64,000 nt of DNA from Medicago truncatula (lineage: Eukaryota > Streptophyta > Magnoliopsida > Fabales > Fabaceae): NCBI RefSeq assembly GCF_003473485.1, contig NC_053044.1, positions 5,344,501 through 5,408,500 on the forward strand. Direction: 5' to 3'. Below are positions 22,642 through 34,720 of the stretch, piece after piece (within the stretch, counting starts at the first letter, position 1; each line of letters starts with the position of its first letter). The notes beneath the pieces are model-generated. The model was not told the origin of the DNA. It saw only the letters and a list, made by a program, of their open reading frames with translations, and made no database searches. Position numbers and translations under genes: made by a program.

Positions 22642-22798
22642 TTTCACCAAAACAAAAAAAAAATGTTGCAGTTTTTTTTTTGTTGAGTAGGAAACTTAGT
22701 AGAGAAGGAGTATATGTAACACTAATTTCCGTTACGATCTTTTTTGTCGTTTTCACAAAATATTTAAAAAATAAAAAAGTGTAATAATGACTTTGGTC

Positions 22799-23449
22799 TA
22801 TTGATGTCAATGGGTATTCGGTACTAGTAACATGATATCCGTCCCGCCTCTTTGGATAAATATGATAACCGTGTCTGCTCCTATATATATATATATGTGC
22901 TGGTGTGGATAATTCATATGCATTTAGATACCCACGAATATTCGCGGGTACTTATGAATTTTTTATTTTGTTTTGTGCAATGAAAATACTTTTTTAATTA
23001 CCAATAAACTTCGACTTTTAAACATCCATATATAACATGTTTTATTCAAATTATATAATTCATACCATAATTCAAAAAGCGACGGTTGGAATAAAATTCA
23101 AATATCTAAAATCTTCATGAAATAAAAGCATAGAAACCTCCAAATAAATCGACATAACAATGATATTTGAAATAAAATCTTATAACATTCACTAACAATG
23201 TCATTCACCGCTTTTGTCAATATATATAGACACGCACAGATGGATATTTTAGTAATTTACTTAATTTATTAACGGGTACAAATACATGCGGACACGGGTA
23301 TCATCAAATCCGTGTTCGTGTCCATAAAGTAACGGGTAGTTAAATACTCGTTTATTATATCTGCTGGTTCACGTTTAGCTACCCGCCTCGTGCCCATTAC
23401 GGATTTTAACCACAAATACCCGCGTGCATGGATTTTTTCGCCAACCCTA
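22799..23449. mobile_element. hAT-like element with 8-bp target duplication
   Basis: ctttggtc flanks both sides (22791-22798 and 23450-23457), the 8-bp duplication expected for hAT. The ends are weak inverted repeats (tattgatgtca; reversed right end tagggttggc). Subterminal sequence is full of GGGTA/TACCC motifs (cgcgggtac, aacgggtac, acgggtagt, acccgc), a common feature of hAT-derived repeats. There is no coding capacity. It lies 150 bp upstream of the RPB5-family start codon. Confidence 0.7.
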
Positions 23450-23760
23450 CTTTGGTCTTTGAGTGTGTGTAGAGAATTGAGTCAGGTATAATTGATTCTG
23501 ACGGAATTGATTTTGTCACAATTGAGTTTAGTAGAATTGATTTATGTTTGGATATAATAATGTAGATTTGATTAAACAAAATGAATGTTGTTTGAATAAT
23601 TTTGATCAAAATTACTTTTGAATGTAAGATTACTATAATGGATACGGTAAGAAAAAAGGTTGAAAGAAAGAGATGACAATTAAAGAGGACAATGAATAAA
23701 AGTAATGGTGGTTTAATGTAGAATTAATTTTAGCTAACTCAAAAGCTATGAATCCTAACC

Positions 23761-24393
23761 TCAAAAGAGAATTGTTTTTGAAGGTGATAATTGATTTTCA
23801 AAAGTTGAACCAAACAATGCGTTGATTTGTGTGTGTTGTACTATTACTCGCATATTCATATACTCATTATGTGACATATTTTCAACTAGGTCTTTGACTT
23901 CTTCGTACTTGGTCTTCATATGGCGTCTAGCTGAGGCATCCAAAAACATTGTGTTTGGCCCTCGAGTCCTTGTGTGAAAATATGTATTTGATTGTGTTCA
24001 TCAATTACATGATATAAGCTCCTTTTGTGTAGTAACTTAAAGTGCTCATATGCATCGTTGAGAGATTAATTCCTATAATCATTGGACATAATCATAGGAA
24101 CATTGAAGCTTCATGGGTCTTCAAGCTTTTTGTGGGACCTGTATTTCAATAATATCACAACAATTTTTTGTTATAGAGACAAATTCTTCATCTCATTGTT
24201 TGGTTGTCGCCTTCTTAATGTCTTGAAGAAAATTAACACAACACGGACTTTGCTTAAACATTTCCTTGATTAGTGTCTTTGTTATAAATGTTGCTAAGGC
24301 TTTAATGACCTTTTGAAAATTAGCATCCTCATCTTTTGAGGTGTCATCTTCTTCAAGTTTCTCTTTTCCTTTTATCGATTTCACCTCCATCAT
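23761..24393 (-). pseudogene. Degenerate Ty3/gypsy (Athila-like) gag fragments
   Basis: The minus-strand frame 23949-23761 has FLDASARRHMKTKYEEVKDL and ENMSHNEY, close to the Athila-type gag motif. The frame 24393-24193 has DANFQKVIKALATFITKTL and FLQDIKKATTKQ, like the later gag/protease linker. Their order on the minus strand is opposite to the usual one, so the pieces are rearranged. Similarity is by eye and moderate. Confidence 0.4.
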
Positions 24394-24499
24394 CGGTATC
24401 TCATTGTCATAAGAATCTATGAATATTACCTAGTTTTTTTCTCTTCTTTTTCTACTATCCTAAGATTATTTTTCTATTTCTCTCATGCAGGGCTGGACC

Positions 24500-26631
24500 T
24501 GTAACGCCCACTTTCGTTTAATCGTTTATTTAATCGAGTTTAGGTGATTATATTATAATTATATAATATATGCATGATTTTGGTATGTTTTGATGATTTA
24601 TGATGATTTGATTGATGACGTGATAAGTTATGAGTTTTGGAGGATTTGATTATGATATGAGATTTATTTTATTGTTAAATAGAATAAAGATTTGAAGATA
24701 ATATAAAATATTTAGTTGAGGGCTGTTTTGATATTTTAGATAGTTTTGGGGGAGAAAGTGAGATAAGATAAGTTATTAGAAAGAGGTATAAATAGGAGAA
24801 GACCTAATTTTTTAGAAACTCATTGTACGTGAAAACTTTTGAAAAGGAAGAAAAAGCCAAGAGAAGAGGAACCTAGAGTGAGGGCTGCGATTTCTTCATA
24901 CAAGGTAAGGGTGAGACTAATAATTCAATAATGTTATTTACTGTAATTCTGATGATTAGTTGACAAAGTTAGGATTGATTTAGAGAAGTTTTGGAATTAG
25001 GTCAAAACCCTAAAAATTGATGATCAAACGGTAAAACTTGTTAGATTGATGAAAGAACCGTCCTTTAACCTTAGAATATGTTTAGGAAGAATTCTGGAAT
25101 CAAAACCACGCCTTGAACCATGTTGTGTGATGAATTTTTGAGAAAAACCCTAGTCTGCCCGTGCTTCTGTTCATCGCTCGCCACGGCGAGTGATGATCCT
25201 CGCCTCGCGAGTGATGAACTTCATCGCTCGCCACGCGAGCCCCTTCCCTTCGCCTCGCGAGTTGTTTGGCGCAACTCGCCATGGCGAGCAACCCTTCCTC
25301 GCCTCGCGAGCTTAGGCAGAGTGCATGTCATATTTCGTGTTTCGACCTTTTTAGTTGAATCTTGTATGCCTTTGAGTACCTGAACATACCTAGTATTGAT
25401 TAGGAATGAATGTAGGATCAGAGGGAGCCCAGAACAACCTTAGTTTGGGAGATGAGTGTTACTCGCCATGGCGAGTAAGTACTCTCGCCTCGCGAGTACA
25501 ACTAGGATGAACTTGTTTATGTGTTTATGCGATCTGTGTCGCACTTGTTGATCAAGAGTGAACCCCTAACTGGTAGTGAGACCTAGTGATGTCGTTTAAT
25601 GCAGACTGTAGAGTTGTTTAAGTTATATTAATATCAATTGAATATGAACTATTATATTGTATATTCATGCAAGATAAGAAGATGTGTTAATGATACAAGT
25701 TATGTGCTTTGATATAATGATATCATCTTGTTATGTGACTTGTTTATGCTGCTTTCGTTATTTAACTAAGTGCATATGTATATGATGAAGTTTAGCTCCA
25801 AATTATTGGATGCATGTTGATAAGTTGATTACGATGTTTTGTTCATATGTGTCCATGCATAGCATATCATTGAGCTTAGTCCTCACAACGAATATTAGGA
25901 GCTTTGTCCTCCGCACGTTTTATAGGAGCTTTGTCCTCCGCACGATTAAAGTATATTAATACTTATGATGACGATTGGTACCACATGCATATAAGGAGTC
26001 TAGGAGCATTGTCACATTGTCATGATTAAGATGCCTTGTTGATAATGAATGAATATGTGATTACGTGATAAGTGTTTATTGATTATGTTACGTTGTTCGT
26101 AATGAATTGGATATATGATTACGTGATAACTGTTTAGCCTTTATGCAAAGCTAATAATGGAATGATTATGATGTTAATTTATGATTCGCAATTACATTGA
26201 TTAATGTTATTTTATTATGAAATCTCACCCCTTCTGCTTGAAAATGTTGCCCTTCGTATGGGTAACTTGCAGGTGATCGTGCTTAGTGTGCAGTTGCTTC
26301 TGTGAGTGGTCTTGCCTCACTGTGTCGTCTAGGTCGCTCTGATACGTAACGGGATGGGGTTTTATGCTATAACATGCTACATTCTCTTACGTGAACTGCC
26401 ATGAATATTTACTGTTTTGATTAACTCTATTGAGATACTTGTTGGGCCTGCGTGCCAAAACGTTTCATGAATTATGGTTAAGATTCTCCGCTGCAAATGT
26501 TTAAGATATTGGTTAAATTATTATTTAACTGTTGGATTACGTTATATGTGATATCCCGTTGTTTGATGTTTACTCTGATAAATGTTATGTTTTTAAAGAA
26601 ATTTTAAATATTGGGAAAACGGGGTGTTACA
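24500..26631 (+). mobile_element. 5' LTR of a Ty3/gypsy chromovirus-type retrotransposon
   Basis: The LTR begins tgtaacgccc and ends ggggtgttaca (TG...CA with matching short inverted ends), 2.13 kb long, directly followed by a primer-binding site. It contains a run of GC-rich palindromes at 25170-25500 and a tandem aggagctttgtcctccgcac repeat at 25895-25945. No second LTR is present in the window. Confidence 0.85.
25170..25500. repeat. GC-rich palindrome cluster within the LTR
   Basis: Eight units alternate between ctcgcca(c/t)ggcgag and ctcgcctcgcgag forms (near 25178, 25200, 25226, 25250, 25275, 25295, 25463 and 25485). Each is a near-perfect inverted repeat in a genome that is otherwise AT-rich here. 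Confidence 0.85.
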
Positions 26632-26633
26632 AT

Positions 26634-26645
26634 TGGTATCAGAGC
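26634..26645 (+). other. Primer-binding site
   Basis: tggtatcagagc, the standard plant retrotransposon site complementary to initiator Met-tRNA, two bases after the LTR end. Confidence 0.9.
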
Positions 26646-26662
26646 AGGTCGGTCCGTCCGGT

Positions 26663-27346
26663 CAATTAGAGAGTCGTGTCGAGTCTTAGTAATATTTATA
26701 TTACTATCTTATGTTGTTGTTGCTACTTTTGTAGAATCTCGGAAATGGCTGGAAGAAATGATGCTGCGTTAGCTGCTGCTCTACAAGCTGTTGCCCAAGC
26801 TGTGGGACAACAACCTAACGTGAATGCCGGTGCGAATGCTGAAGCTAGGATGTTGGAGACGTTCATGAAGAAGAACCCTCCGACTTTCAAAGGACGTTAT
26901 GACCCTGATGGAGCCCAGACGTGGCTTAAGGAGATTGAGAGGATTTTTCGGGTTATGCAGTGCACGGAGGATCAGAAAGTGCGGTTTGGTACTCATCAGC
27001 TAGCCGAGGAAGCTGATGACTGGTGGGTTGCTCTTCTGCCTACCCTTGGGCAGGAGGGAGCTGTTGTGACTTAGGCTGTTTTCAGGAGAGAGTTCCTGAG
27101 AAGATACTTTCCGGAAGATGTTCGCGGGAAGAAAGAGATCGAATTCCTTGAGCTGAAGCAAGGAAATATGTCTGTGACAGAGTATGCTGCCAAGTTCGTG
27201 GAGCTGTCGAAGTTCTACCCGCACTATACTGCTGAGAATGCTGAGTTCTCGAGATGCATCAAGTTCGAGAACGGTTTGAGGCCCGACATTAAGAGGGCGA
27301 TTGGATACCAACAGCTGAGAGTTTTTCAGGATTTGGTTAATAGCTG
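26663..27346 (+). pseudogene. Gag, copy 1 (truncated, nonsense codon)
   Basis: The natural start is probably 26745 (MAGRNDAALAAALQAVAQAV). The retrotransposon gag core is clear (ETFMKKNPPTFKGRYDPDGA, WLKEIERIFRVM, RREFLRRYFPEDVRGKKEIE, LKQGNMSVTEYAAKF). A TAG at 27072-27074 stands where a Trp is expected. At 27346, within the codons for LVNS, the sequence jumps straight into the region before RT, so the zinc knuckles, protease and spacer are deleted. Confidence 0.88.
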
Positions 27347-28534
27347 AGAGAAGTTGAATTTTCTATTGATCTTGTTCCTGGAACGAAGCCGGTCTCGATG
27401 GCACCTTATCGTATGTCTGCTTCTGAGCTATCTGAGTTGAAGAAACAGTTGGAAGACTTGCTTGAGAAGAAGTTTGTTAGACCGAGTGTTTCACCTTGGG
27501 GAGCGCCGGTTTTGTTAGTAAAGAAGAAAGATGGTAGTATGAGGCTATGTATTGATTATCGACAGTTGAACAAGGTAACTATCAAGAATAGGTATCCACT
27601 TCCGAGAATTGATGATTTGATGGATCAGCTAGTGGGTGCACGAGTTTTCAGCAAGATTGATTTGAGGTCAGGTTATCACCAGATTAAAGTAAAAGATGAA
27701 GATATGCAGAAGACAGCTTTCAGAACGCGTTATGGTCACTATGAATATAAAGTTATGCCTTTCGGTGTGACCAATGCACCTGGAGTGTTTATGGAGTATA
27801 TGAATCGCATCTTCCATGCATTTTTGGATCGGTTCGTAGTTGTGTTCATCGACGATATCTTGATTTACTCCAAGACTGAAGAAGAACATGCTGAGCATCT
27901 GAAGATTGTTTTGCAAGTGTTGAAAGAAAAGAAGCTTTATGCTAAATTGTCTAAGTGTGAATTCTGGTTGAAAGAAGTGAGTTTTCTAGGCCATGTTATT
28001 TCCGGAGATGGTATTGTTGTGGATCCGTCTAAAGTTGAAGCGGTATCACAGTGGGAGACTCCTAAGTCAGTTACTGAGATTAGAAGTTTATTGGGTTTAG
28101 CTGGTTACTATAGAAGGTTTATTGAAGGGTTTTCTAAGTTAGCTCTTCCGCTAACGCAGTTGACTTGTAAAGGTAAAACTTTTGTGTGGGACGTCCATTG
28201 TGAGAAAAGTTTCGGTGAATTGAAGAAGCGTTTGACGACTGCTCCAGTGTTAATTTTGCCGAAATCAGATGAACCTTTTGTGGTTTATTGTGATGCGTCC
28301 AAGTTGGGTTTAGGAGGTGTACTTATGCAAGAAGGTAAAGTGGTAGCTTATGCTTCAAGACAGTTGAGAATTCATGAGAAGAATTATCCTACGCATGATC
28401 TCGAGTTGGCGGCTGTAGTCTTTGTGTTGAAGATATGGAGACATTACTTGTATGGTTCGAGATTTGAGGTGTTTAGTGATCACAAGAGTTTGAAGTATTT
28501 TTTCGATCAGAAGGAATTGAATATGAGACAGTGA
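27347..28534 (+). pseudogene. Reverse transcriptase and RNase H of the chromovirus-type element
   Basis: The open frame 27398-28534 (378 codons) is intact over [61 protein letters not shown], the catalytic box [11 protein letters not shown], and [10 protein letters not shown]; then [16 protein letters not shown]; then RNase H ([47 protein letters not shown]). It lacks its upstream protease and stops at LNMRQ, where a second gag copy is joined. The integrase and chromodomain are missing, so the element cannot move by itself. Confidence 0.92.
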
Positions 28535-29487
28535 ATTAGAGAGTCGTGTCGAGTCTTAGTAATATTTATATTACTATCTTATGTTGTTGTTGCTACTTTT
28601 GTAGAATCTCGGAAATGGCTGGAAGAAATGATGCTGCGTTAGCTGCTGCTCTACAAGCTGTTGCCCAAGCTGTGGGACAACAACCTAACGTGAATGCCGG
28701 TGCGAATGCTGAAGCTAGGATGTTGGAGACGTTCATGAAGAAGAACCCTCCGACTTTCAAAGGACGTTATGACCCTGATGGAGCCTAGACGTGGCTTAAG
28801 GAGATTGAGAGGATTTTTCGGGTTATGCAGTGCACGGAGGATCAGAAAGTGCGGTTTGGTACTCATCAGCTAGCCGAGGAAGCTGATGACTGGTGGGTTG
28901 CTCTTCTGCCTACCCTTGGGCAGGAGGGAGCTGTTGTGACTTAGGCTGTTTTCAGGAGAGAGTTCCTGAGAAGATACTTTCCGGAAGATGTTCGCGGGAA
29001 GAAAGAGATCGAATTCCTTGAGCTGAAGCAAGGAAATATGTCTGTGACAGAGTATGCTGCCAAGTTCGTGGAGCTGTCGAAGTTCTACCCGCACTATACT
29101 GCTGAGAATGCTGAGTTCTCGAGATGCATCAAGTTCGAGAACGGTTTGAGGCCCGACATTAAGAGGGCGATTGGATACCAACAGCTGAGAGTTTTTCAGG
29201 ATTTGGTTAATAGCTGCAGGATCTATGAAGAGGATACGAAGGCTCACTACAAGGTAGTGAATGAAAGGAAGGGCAAGGGACAATAGAGTCGTCCTAAGCC
29301 GTACAGTGTCCCCGCTGACAAAGGTAAACAGAAGATGGTCGATGTTAGGCAGCCTAAGAAGAAGGATGCTGCAGAGATTGTGTGTTTCAATTGTGGTGAG
29401 AAAGGCCACAAAAGCAACGTCTGCCCTGAGGAAATTAAGAAGTGTGTCCGGTGTGGCAAGAAAGGTCATGTTGTAGCTGATTGCAAT
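28535..29487 (+). pseudogene. Gag, copy 2 (with zinc knuckles, three nonsense codons)
   Basis: 28537-29217 repeats 26665-27345 almost base for base, including the shared TAG (28944-28946), plus one extra TAG at 28786-28788. Copy 2 then continues past the copy-1 break into SCRIYEEDTKAHYKV, a third stop after KGKGQ, and two CCHC zinc knuckles (CFNCGEKGHKSNVC and CVRCGKKGHVVADC). It is cut at 29487, where the direct repeat begins. Confidence 0.9.
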
Positions 29488-30812
29488 CTAAATTTTGAAT
29501 GTTCAAAACAATAATTCTTTAATAAATTACTTACACAAGAAGAAAAAATTTCACATTACCTGCACTGTTTAGAAATCTCACACAAAAGGAAATCTCACAC
29601 AAAAGAAATAAGATTCAAATGAAAAATAAGAGATTAAGCAACATAAACTAATACAAATGAAGCGTCAATGTTGACATGAAACTTATAAGATATGATATCG
29701 AGAAATCTTGTGGAATGATATCGAGAGAAAAAAATTCTCAATAATTGATTTACTTTATGTACTTTTTTTTTTTTTAATTTCCCTTTGTTTATCCTTAGTT
29801 GTATAATGTTGTTATTGTAGATCTACTTTAATGAGTGTCATAATGCATATCATTAAATACATACATGGAGGAGAAAGCATTAGTTAGGGAGAGCAAGCAT
29901 GTTATTAGATGTATCGAGTAACATATTAAGTTGATACATTTATCATTTATTGTGTGTATTAAAGCACAACAATAAAATCATATCACGTGCCAATGAGGGT
30001 ATTATGTAAATAAAGATGGGATAAGGATCTTGACAAGACACATTTGATTGGTTTAAAGCATTAGGACTAGGGTTTGTGGTAACAAAACTAGGTAGAATTT
30101 ATAGATATAGATATAGATAGATAAATAGATATAGAATATAGATAGAAATATAGAAAGTTAGGTAGGTAGATTTATTTCAGTGTACTTTTTCCATTACTTT
30201 ATTTAATCAGACAATTAATCAAATTTGTGAATGAATTTAACATTTAATATTTAATTATGCATTAATTAAGTAAATGATCTCTAAATATTTATAATTTTGT
30301 TTTTAGACTTTAAATAAAAAAAATTAATTTTTAGTCTCTGTAACATTGCCACTAAAAATGATGATCGAAAATTTTACAGGAACTAAAAATGCTCATGGAA
30401 ATAGTTACAAGGACTAAAAAGTGCAATTATCTTTTGTAAGGACTAAAAATTAAATTTTGAATATTTATAGCAAAAAATAATTAGGTCAAAAAATCCTCTA
30501 ATTTTAACAGAGGAACTGATGAGACTTTGACTGGCCCAAAAAAAACTTTCAAGATTACTCCACCACCTCAATATGCATAAATTTTAAAGTTTCACAATAC
30601 AGGATTTCAAACGAGGAAGAACTCGTTTTAAACCTACCTTATCACAAAACCTAAGTATCTTATTGTTATTTTAAATTTGAATAAGATGAAGTAAAAAACA
30701 ACTATATCAAATTAGTTTAAATAATTCATTAATATAATGATCTTTACCATAAGTTGAACATCCATCAAAGGGTCAAAGCAAAAACCCCAAAATCAGTAAT
30801 AATACATTTAAA
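29488..30812. repeat. 1.33-kb direct repeat, copy 1
   Basis: Matches 33214-34565 along its full length with only scattered substitutions and small indels, starting ctaaattttgaatgttcaaa and ending aataatacatttaaa. It contains a (GATA)-like microsatellite at about 30095-30165. No coding content is recognised. The left edge abuts the truncated gag. Confidence 0.92.
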
Positions 30813-32000
30813 TTTATCATTATTCACTCCCTTGTTTGGTAACTTAGATGAGTATTGTTACCTCCAGCACAATTCTTAATCGGTTTACCACCATTTTCCA
30901 ACCTGTCATTAATCTATAACACGATGAGACCAACTCAAGGGAACTTTTAGTAAACTAGAAGAAATATTAGAATTTTTATTTTTTTATATACTCATAAATA
31001 AATATAAACTAATGTATATAACTAAAACCTATCCTAAAAGAAAATCAATAGTTACCCTAATATATAACAACTACGCTGAGAAAGAGTTAAAAGATAAAAT
31101 AACAACTAACCTACTCTTAAAAGATAAGACTATACCTATAAGGTAGAAACTTGCCTAATCTTTTTTTTTTTTTTTTTAAAAATAATAAAATAGAAAATTT
31201 AAATCTAATCCTAGTAATAAAGAAAATTAAATAAACTAAATAGGTAGAGAGATTTGCCTCATTGAAAATATCAACAATCTCTGGCGACGGCACCAAAAAT
31301 TTTGAAGACTAAATATGGTAAGTGCAACAAACTGTTTTCCGCTAATAAAGTACTAAGTAAAATCGTCTCCACATGGACTATCATTTCGACGGAGAAATTA
31401 GCGTAGAGTGTGTGTGCGTGCGCGGGGGTTAGTTCAATGTGATCTAGCATCCCTTCAGATGTAATGGTGCTCCTCAATCACCTTAAAGAGTTCCATACAC
31501 GGGGTACATGGTCATTAATCCTCTAAAGTTCCATACACGGTCGAACATTTATTAAGGTGGGGATTACCCTCTCAAAGATAATTGAAATGTAGCATAGTTT
31601 GAATTTATAAATTGTCATCTAAAGGAACCACTTTTATATATCAATCTTATAAGTTATAATTTCACAGCATACCAAAATTAACCATAATTGATTAAAGAAA
31701 TAAGAATAACCATAATTAATTAGAGAAAGGAGGGTAAATTTCATTTGTAATTATTCCGATGTAAGCTAGAACCCAATCTGCACCTAATCTAAAATGATTA
31801 ATACTGATTAGGTATGTCACACTCCTCAGGGCATAAAGTCATTAAACTATGCGATATATATGAAAATTCAATAATCTCAAACAATAAGTGAATAAAAGAC
31901 TTGCATTAAAAAAATCCAACAAATAAATAGAGGTCCATCTTATAGTCCTAATCAATTGTTCTTTAGTTACTCATGGTAACGAAAGACACAATATACAAGA
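30813..32000. other. Spacer between the direct repeats, left part
   Basis: AT-rich. Near 31282 the phrase ctggcgacggcaccaaaaa resembles the LTR/internal border of a gypsy element on the minus strand, so decayed LTR sequence may extend to about 31600. No gene. Confidence 0.4.
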
Positions 32001-32559
32001 GGTGAAGTTTAGCATGGGAAAGGCTAATTTTTCCCACCATGGGAAAGTTAGTTTTTAACCATTAGATCAAACCAAGAACACATCCTTACCATACTCCCTC
32101 ATCACTAGATTTTGTAATTTTATTATTTTAAAACCATTTTTTAAAAACAAAAAATATATTTCAAAATTAAAATAAACATATAAAAATAAAAAATAAATTT
32201 AAAAATATGGAAATTAATTTTCCAAAATTTTAAAAAATATAAATAAACTTTTTGAAATAAACTTGTTTTCAAAAAATTTAATTATGATTTTCGAAGATTT
32301 AATTAAGTTTTTTGAAAAAAACTTGCTCAAAAAAAAAAGGAAAATTAATTTCCAAAATTAAGTTTATTTTTTATTTTTAAATGTTTATTTTAATTTCGAA
32401 ATATATTTTTTGTTTTTAAAAAATGATTTTAAAATAATAAAATTACAAAATCTAGTGATGAGGGAGTATGGTAAGGATGTATTCTTGGTTTGATCTAATG
32501 GTTAAAAACTAACTTTCCCATGGTGGGAAAGATTAGGCTTTCCCATGCTAAACTTCACC
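32001..32559. mobile_element. Foldback Mutator-like MITE with perfect 9-bp target duplication
   Basis: The arms of about 150-250 bases begin ggtgaagtttagcatgggaa on both ends and continue through agattttgtaattttatta. The flanks tatacaaga at 31992-32000 and 32560-32568 are identical. The centre is AT-rich and non-coding. Confidence 0.92.
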
Positions 32560-33213
32560 TATACAAGAAATAAAACATACTCTAAGAACAAAGGATGATT
32601 AGAGATTCCTGCTTGAAGCTCCTAGCGATTGTCTTTCTCTTTAACTGCCAAGTTATGAATGAATCGTAAAGCGTGTGATCCTTCGGAACTTATGGAGGTT
32701 TCTAAACCAAAGTAGTGAACTTAGTAGTCCCTACCCGAGTCAAGCTTCATCCTTATAAGAATATAATTGTCAATGAGAGGTGTAATTATAGGTGTATTTC
32801 CAGTTGAGGTTTGGTTGAAAAACTGGGGTTTTCCTCAAAATCTGCAGAGAAGATAAAACAAAAGTTGTATTTTTTCAGAAGAGAAATGATATTTGAACAA
32901 CCATTTTTTACAATTTTTTTGACAACTTTCTCTCTCACACTCACATTATCTTTTTACTTTCTCTCTCTATTGCTTTGATTTTTGTGTCACTACCTCATTT
33001 TCTTTGTAAAATTTTGATTGTCATAAAAATTGTCACATAAATAGATGTTCAAATAACACAACTCTTTTCAGAATGGTACGGGCGTCGCGGGTAGAGGGGG
33101 AGCGAGGTGTATAGCAGCACACACAGATAAAAAAGCTCTATGTCCCACACGCATGGGGTACATGTAAAACATATAGTCAATTTTAAAAAATCTCACATGT
33201 AAATAATTAAACT

Positions 33214-34565
33214 CTAAATTTTGAATGTTCAAAACAATAATTCTTTAATAAATTACTTACACAAGAAGAAAAATTTTCACATTACCTGCACTGTTTAGAA
33301 ATCTCACACAAAAGGAAATCTCACACAAAAGAAATAAGATTCAAATGAAAAATAAGAGATTAAGCAACATAAACTAATACAAATGAAGCGTCAATGTTGA
33401 CATGAAACTTATAAGATATGATATCGAGAAATCTTGTGGAGTGATATCGAGAGAAAAAAATTCTCAATAATTGATTTACTTTATGTACTTTTTTTTTTTT
33501 CTTTAATTTCCCTTTGTTTATCCTTAGTTGTGTAATGTTGTTATTGTAGATCTACTTTAATGAGTGTCATAATGCATATCATTAAATACATACATGGAGG
33601 AGAAAGCATTAGTTAGGGAGAGCAAGCATGTTATTAGATGTATCGAGTAACATATTAAGTTGATACATTTATCATTTATTGTGTGTATTAAAGCACAATA
33701 ATAAAATCATATCACGTGTACAATGAGGGTATTATGTAAATAAAGATGGAATAAGGATCTTGACAAGACACATTTGATTGGTTTAGAGCATTAGGACTAG
33801 GGTTTGTGGTAACAAAACTAGGTAGAATTTATAGATATAGATAGATAAATAGATATAGAATATAGATAGATAAATAGAAAGTTAGGTAGGTAGATATAGA
33901 TAGATAAATAGAAAGTTAGGCAGGTAGATATATTTCAGTGTACTTTTTCCATTACTTTATTTAATCAAATTTGTGAATGAATTTAACATTTAATATTTAA
34001 TTATGCATTAATTAAGTAAATGATCTCTAAATATTTATAATTTTGTTTTTAGACTCTAAATAAAAAAAAAAATTTAGTCTCTGTAACATTGCGACTAAAA
34101 ATGATGATCGAAAATTTTACAGGAATTAAAAATGCTCATTGAAATTGTTACAAGGACTAAAAAGTGCAATTATCTTTTGTAGGGATTAAAAATTAAATTT
34201 TGAATATTTATAGCAAAAAATAAATAGGCCAAAAAAGCCTCTAATTTTAACAGAGGAATTGATGAGACTTTGACTGGCCCAAAAAAAACTTTCAAGATTA
34301 CTCCACCACCTCAATATGCATAAATTTTAGAGTTTCACAATTGTTCACAACACAGGATTTCAAACGAGGGAGAACTCGTTTTAAACCTACCTTATCACAA
34401 AACCTAAGTATCTTATTGTTATTTTAAATTTGAATAAGATGAAGTAAAAAACAACTATATCAAATTAGTTTAAATAATTCATTAATATAATGATCTTTAC
34501 CATAAGTTCAACATCCATCAAAGGGTCAAAGCAAAAACCCCACAATCAGTAATAATACATTTAAA
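33214..34565. repeat. 1.33-kb direct repeat, copy 2
   Basis: Second copy of 29488-30812. It differs by a longer GATA-like microsatellite (33830-33925) and minor changes. It ends about 155 bases before the CNOT9 stop codon, so it forms the original downstream flank of that gene; copy 1 is the displaced one by this argument (inference). Confidence 0.9.
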
Positions 34566-34720
34566 CTCAAAGTAATTATTACAATTTAATACATAAGCAT
34601 TATTAAGTTGACTCAATTTTCAAGTAGAAAGATAAATAGGTCATAGAGGATTGGTGTTTCAAGCCCAATAACAGGAACAAGACATATCATTTTCTTGACA
34701 ATGATGGCCCTACAATATCA

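Noticed and set aside
25120..25383. 87-codon frame in the LTR
   Set aside because: It is produced by the GC-rich palindromes, with no start context or domain.
26781..29469. Minus-strand frames of 70-199 codons
   Set aside because: Antisense shadows of the duplicated gag.
31271..31477. Possible LTR border of an Athila/Ogre-like element (ctggcgacggcaccaaaaa)
   Set aside because: Only one short phrase supports it; no second LTR, primer site or coding region could be linked, so it is mentioned only in the spacer entry.
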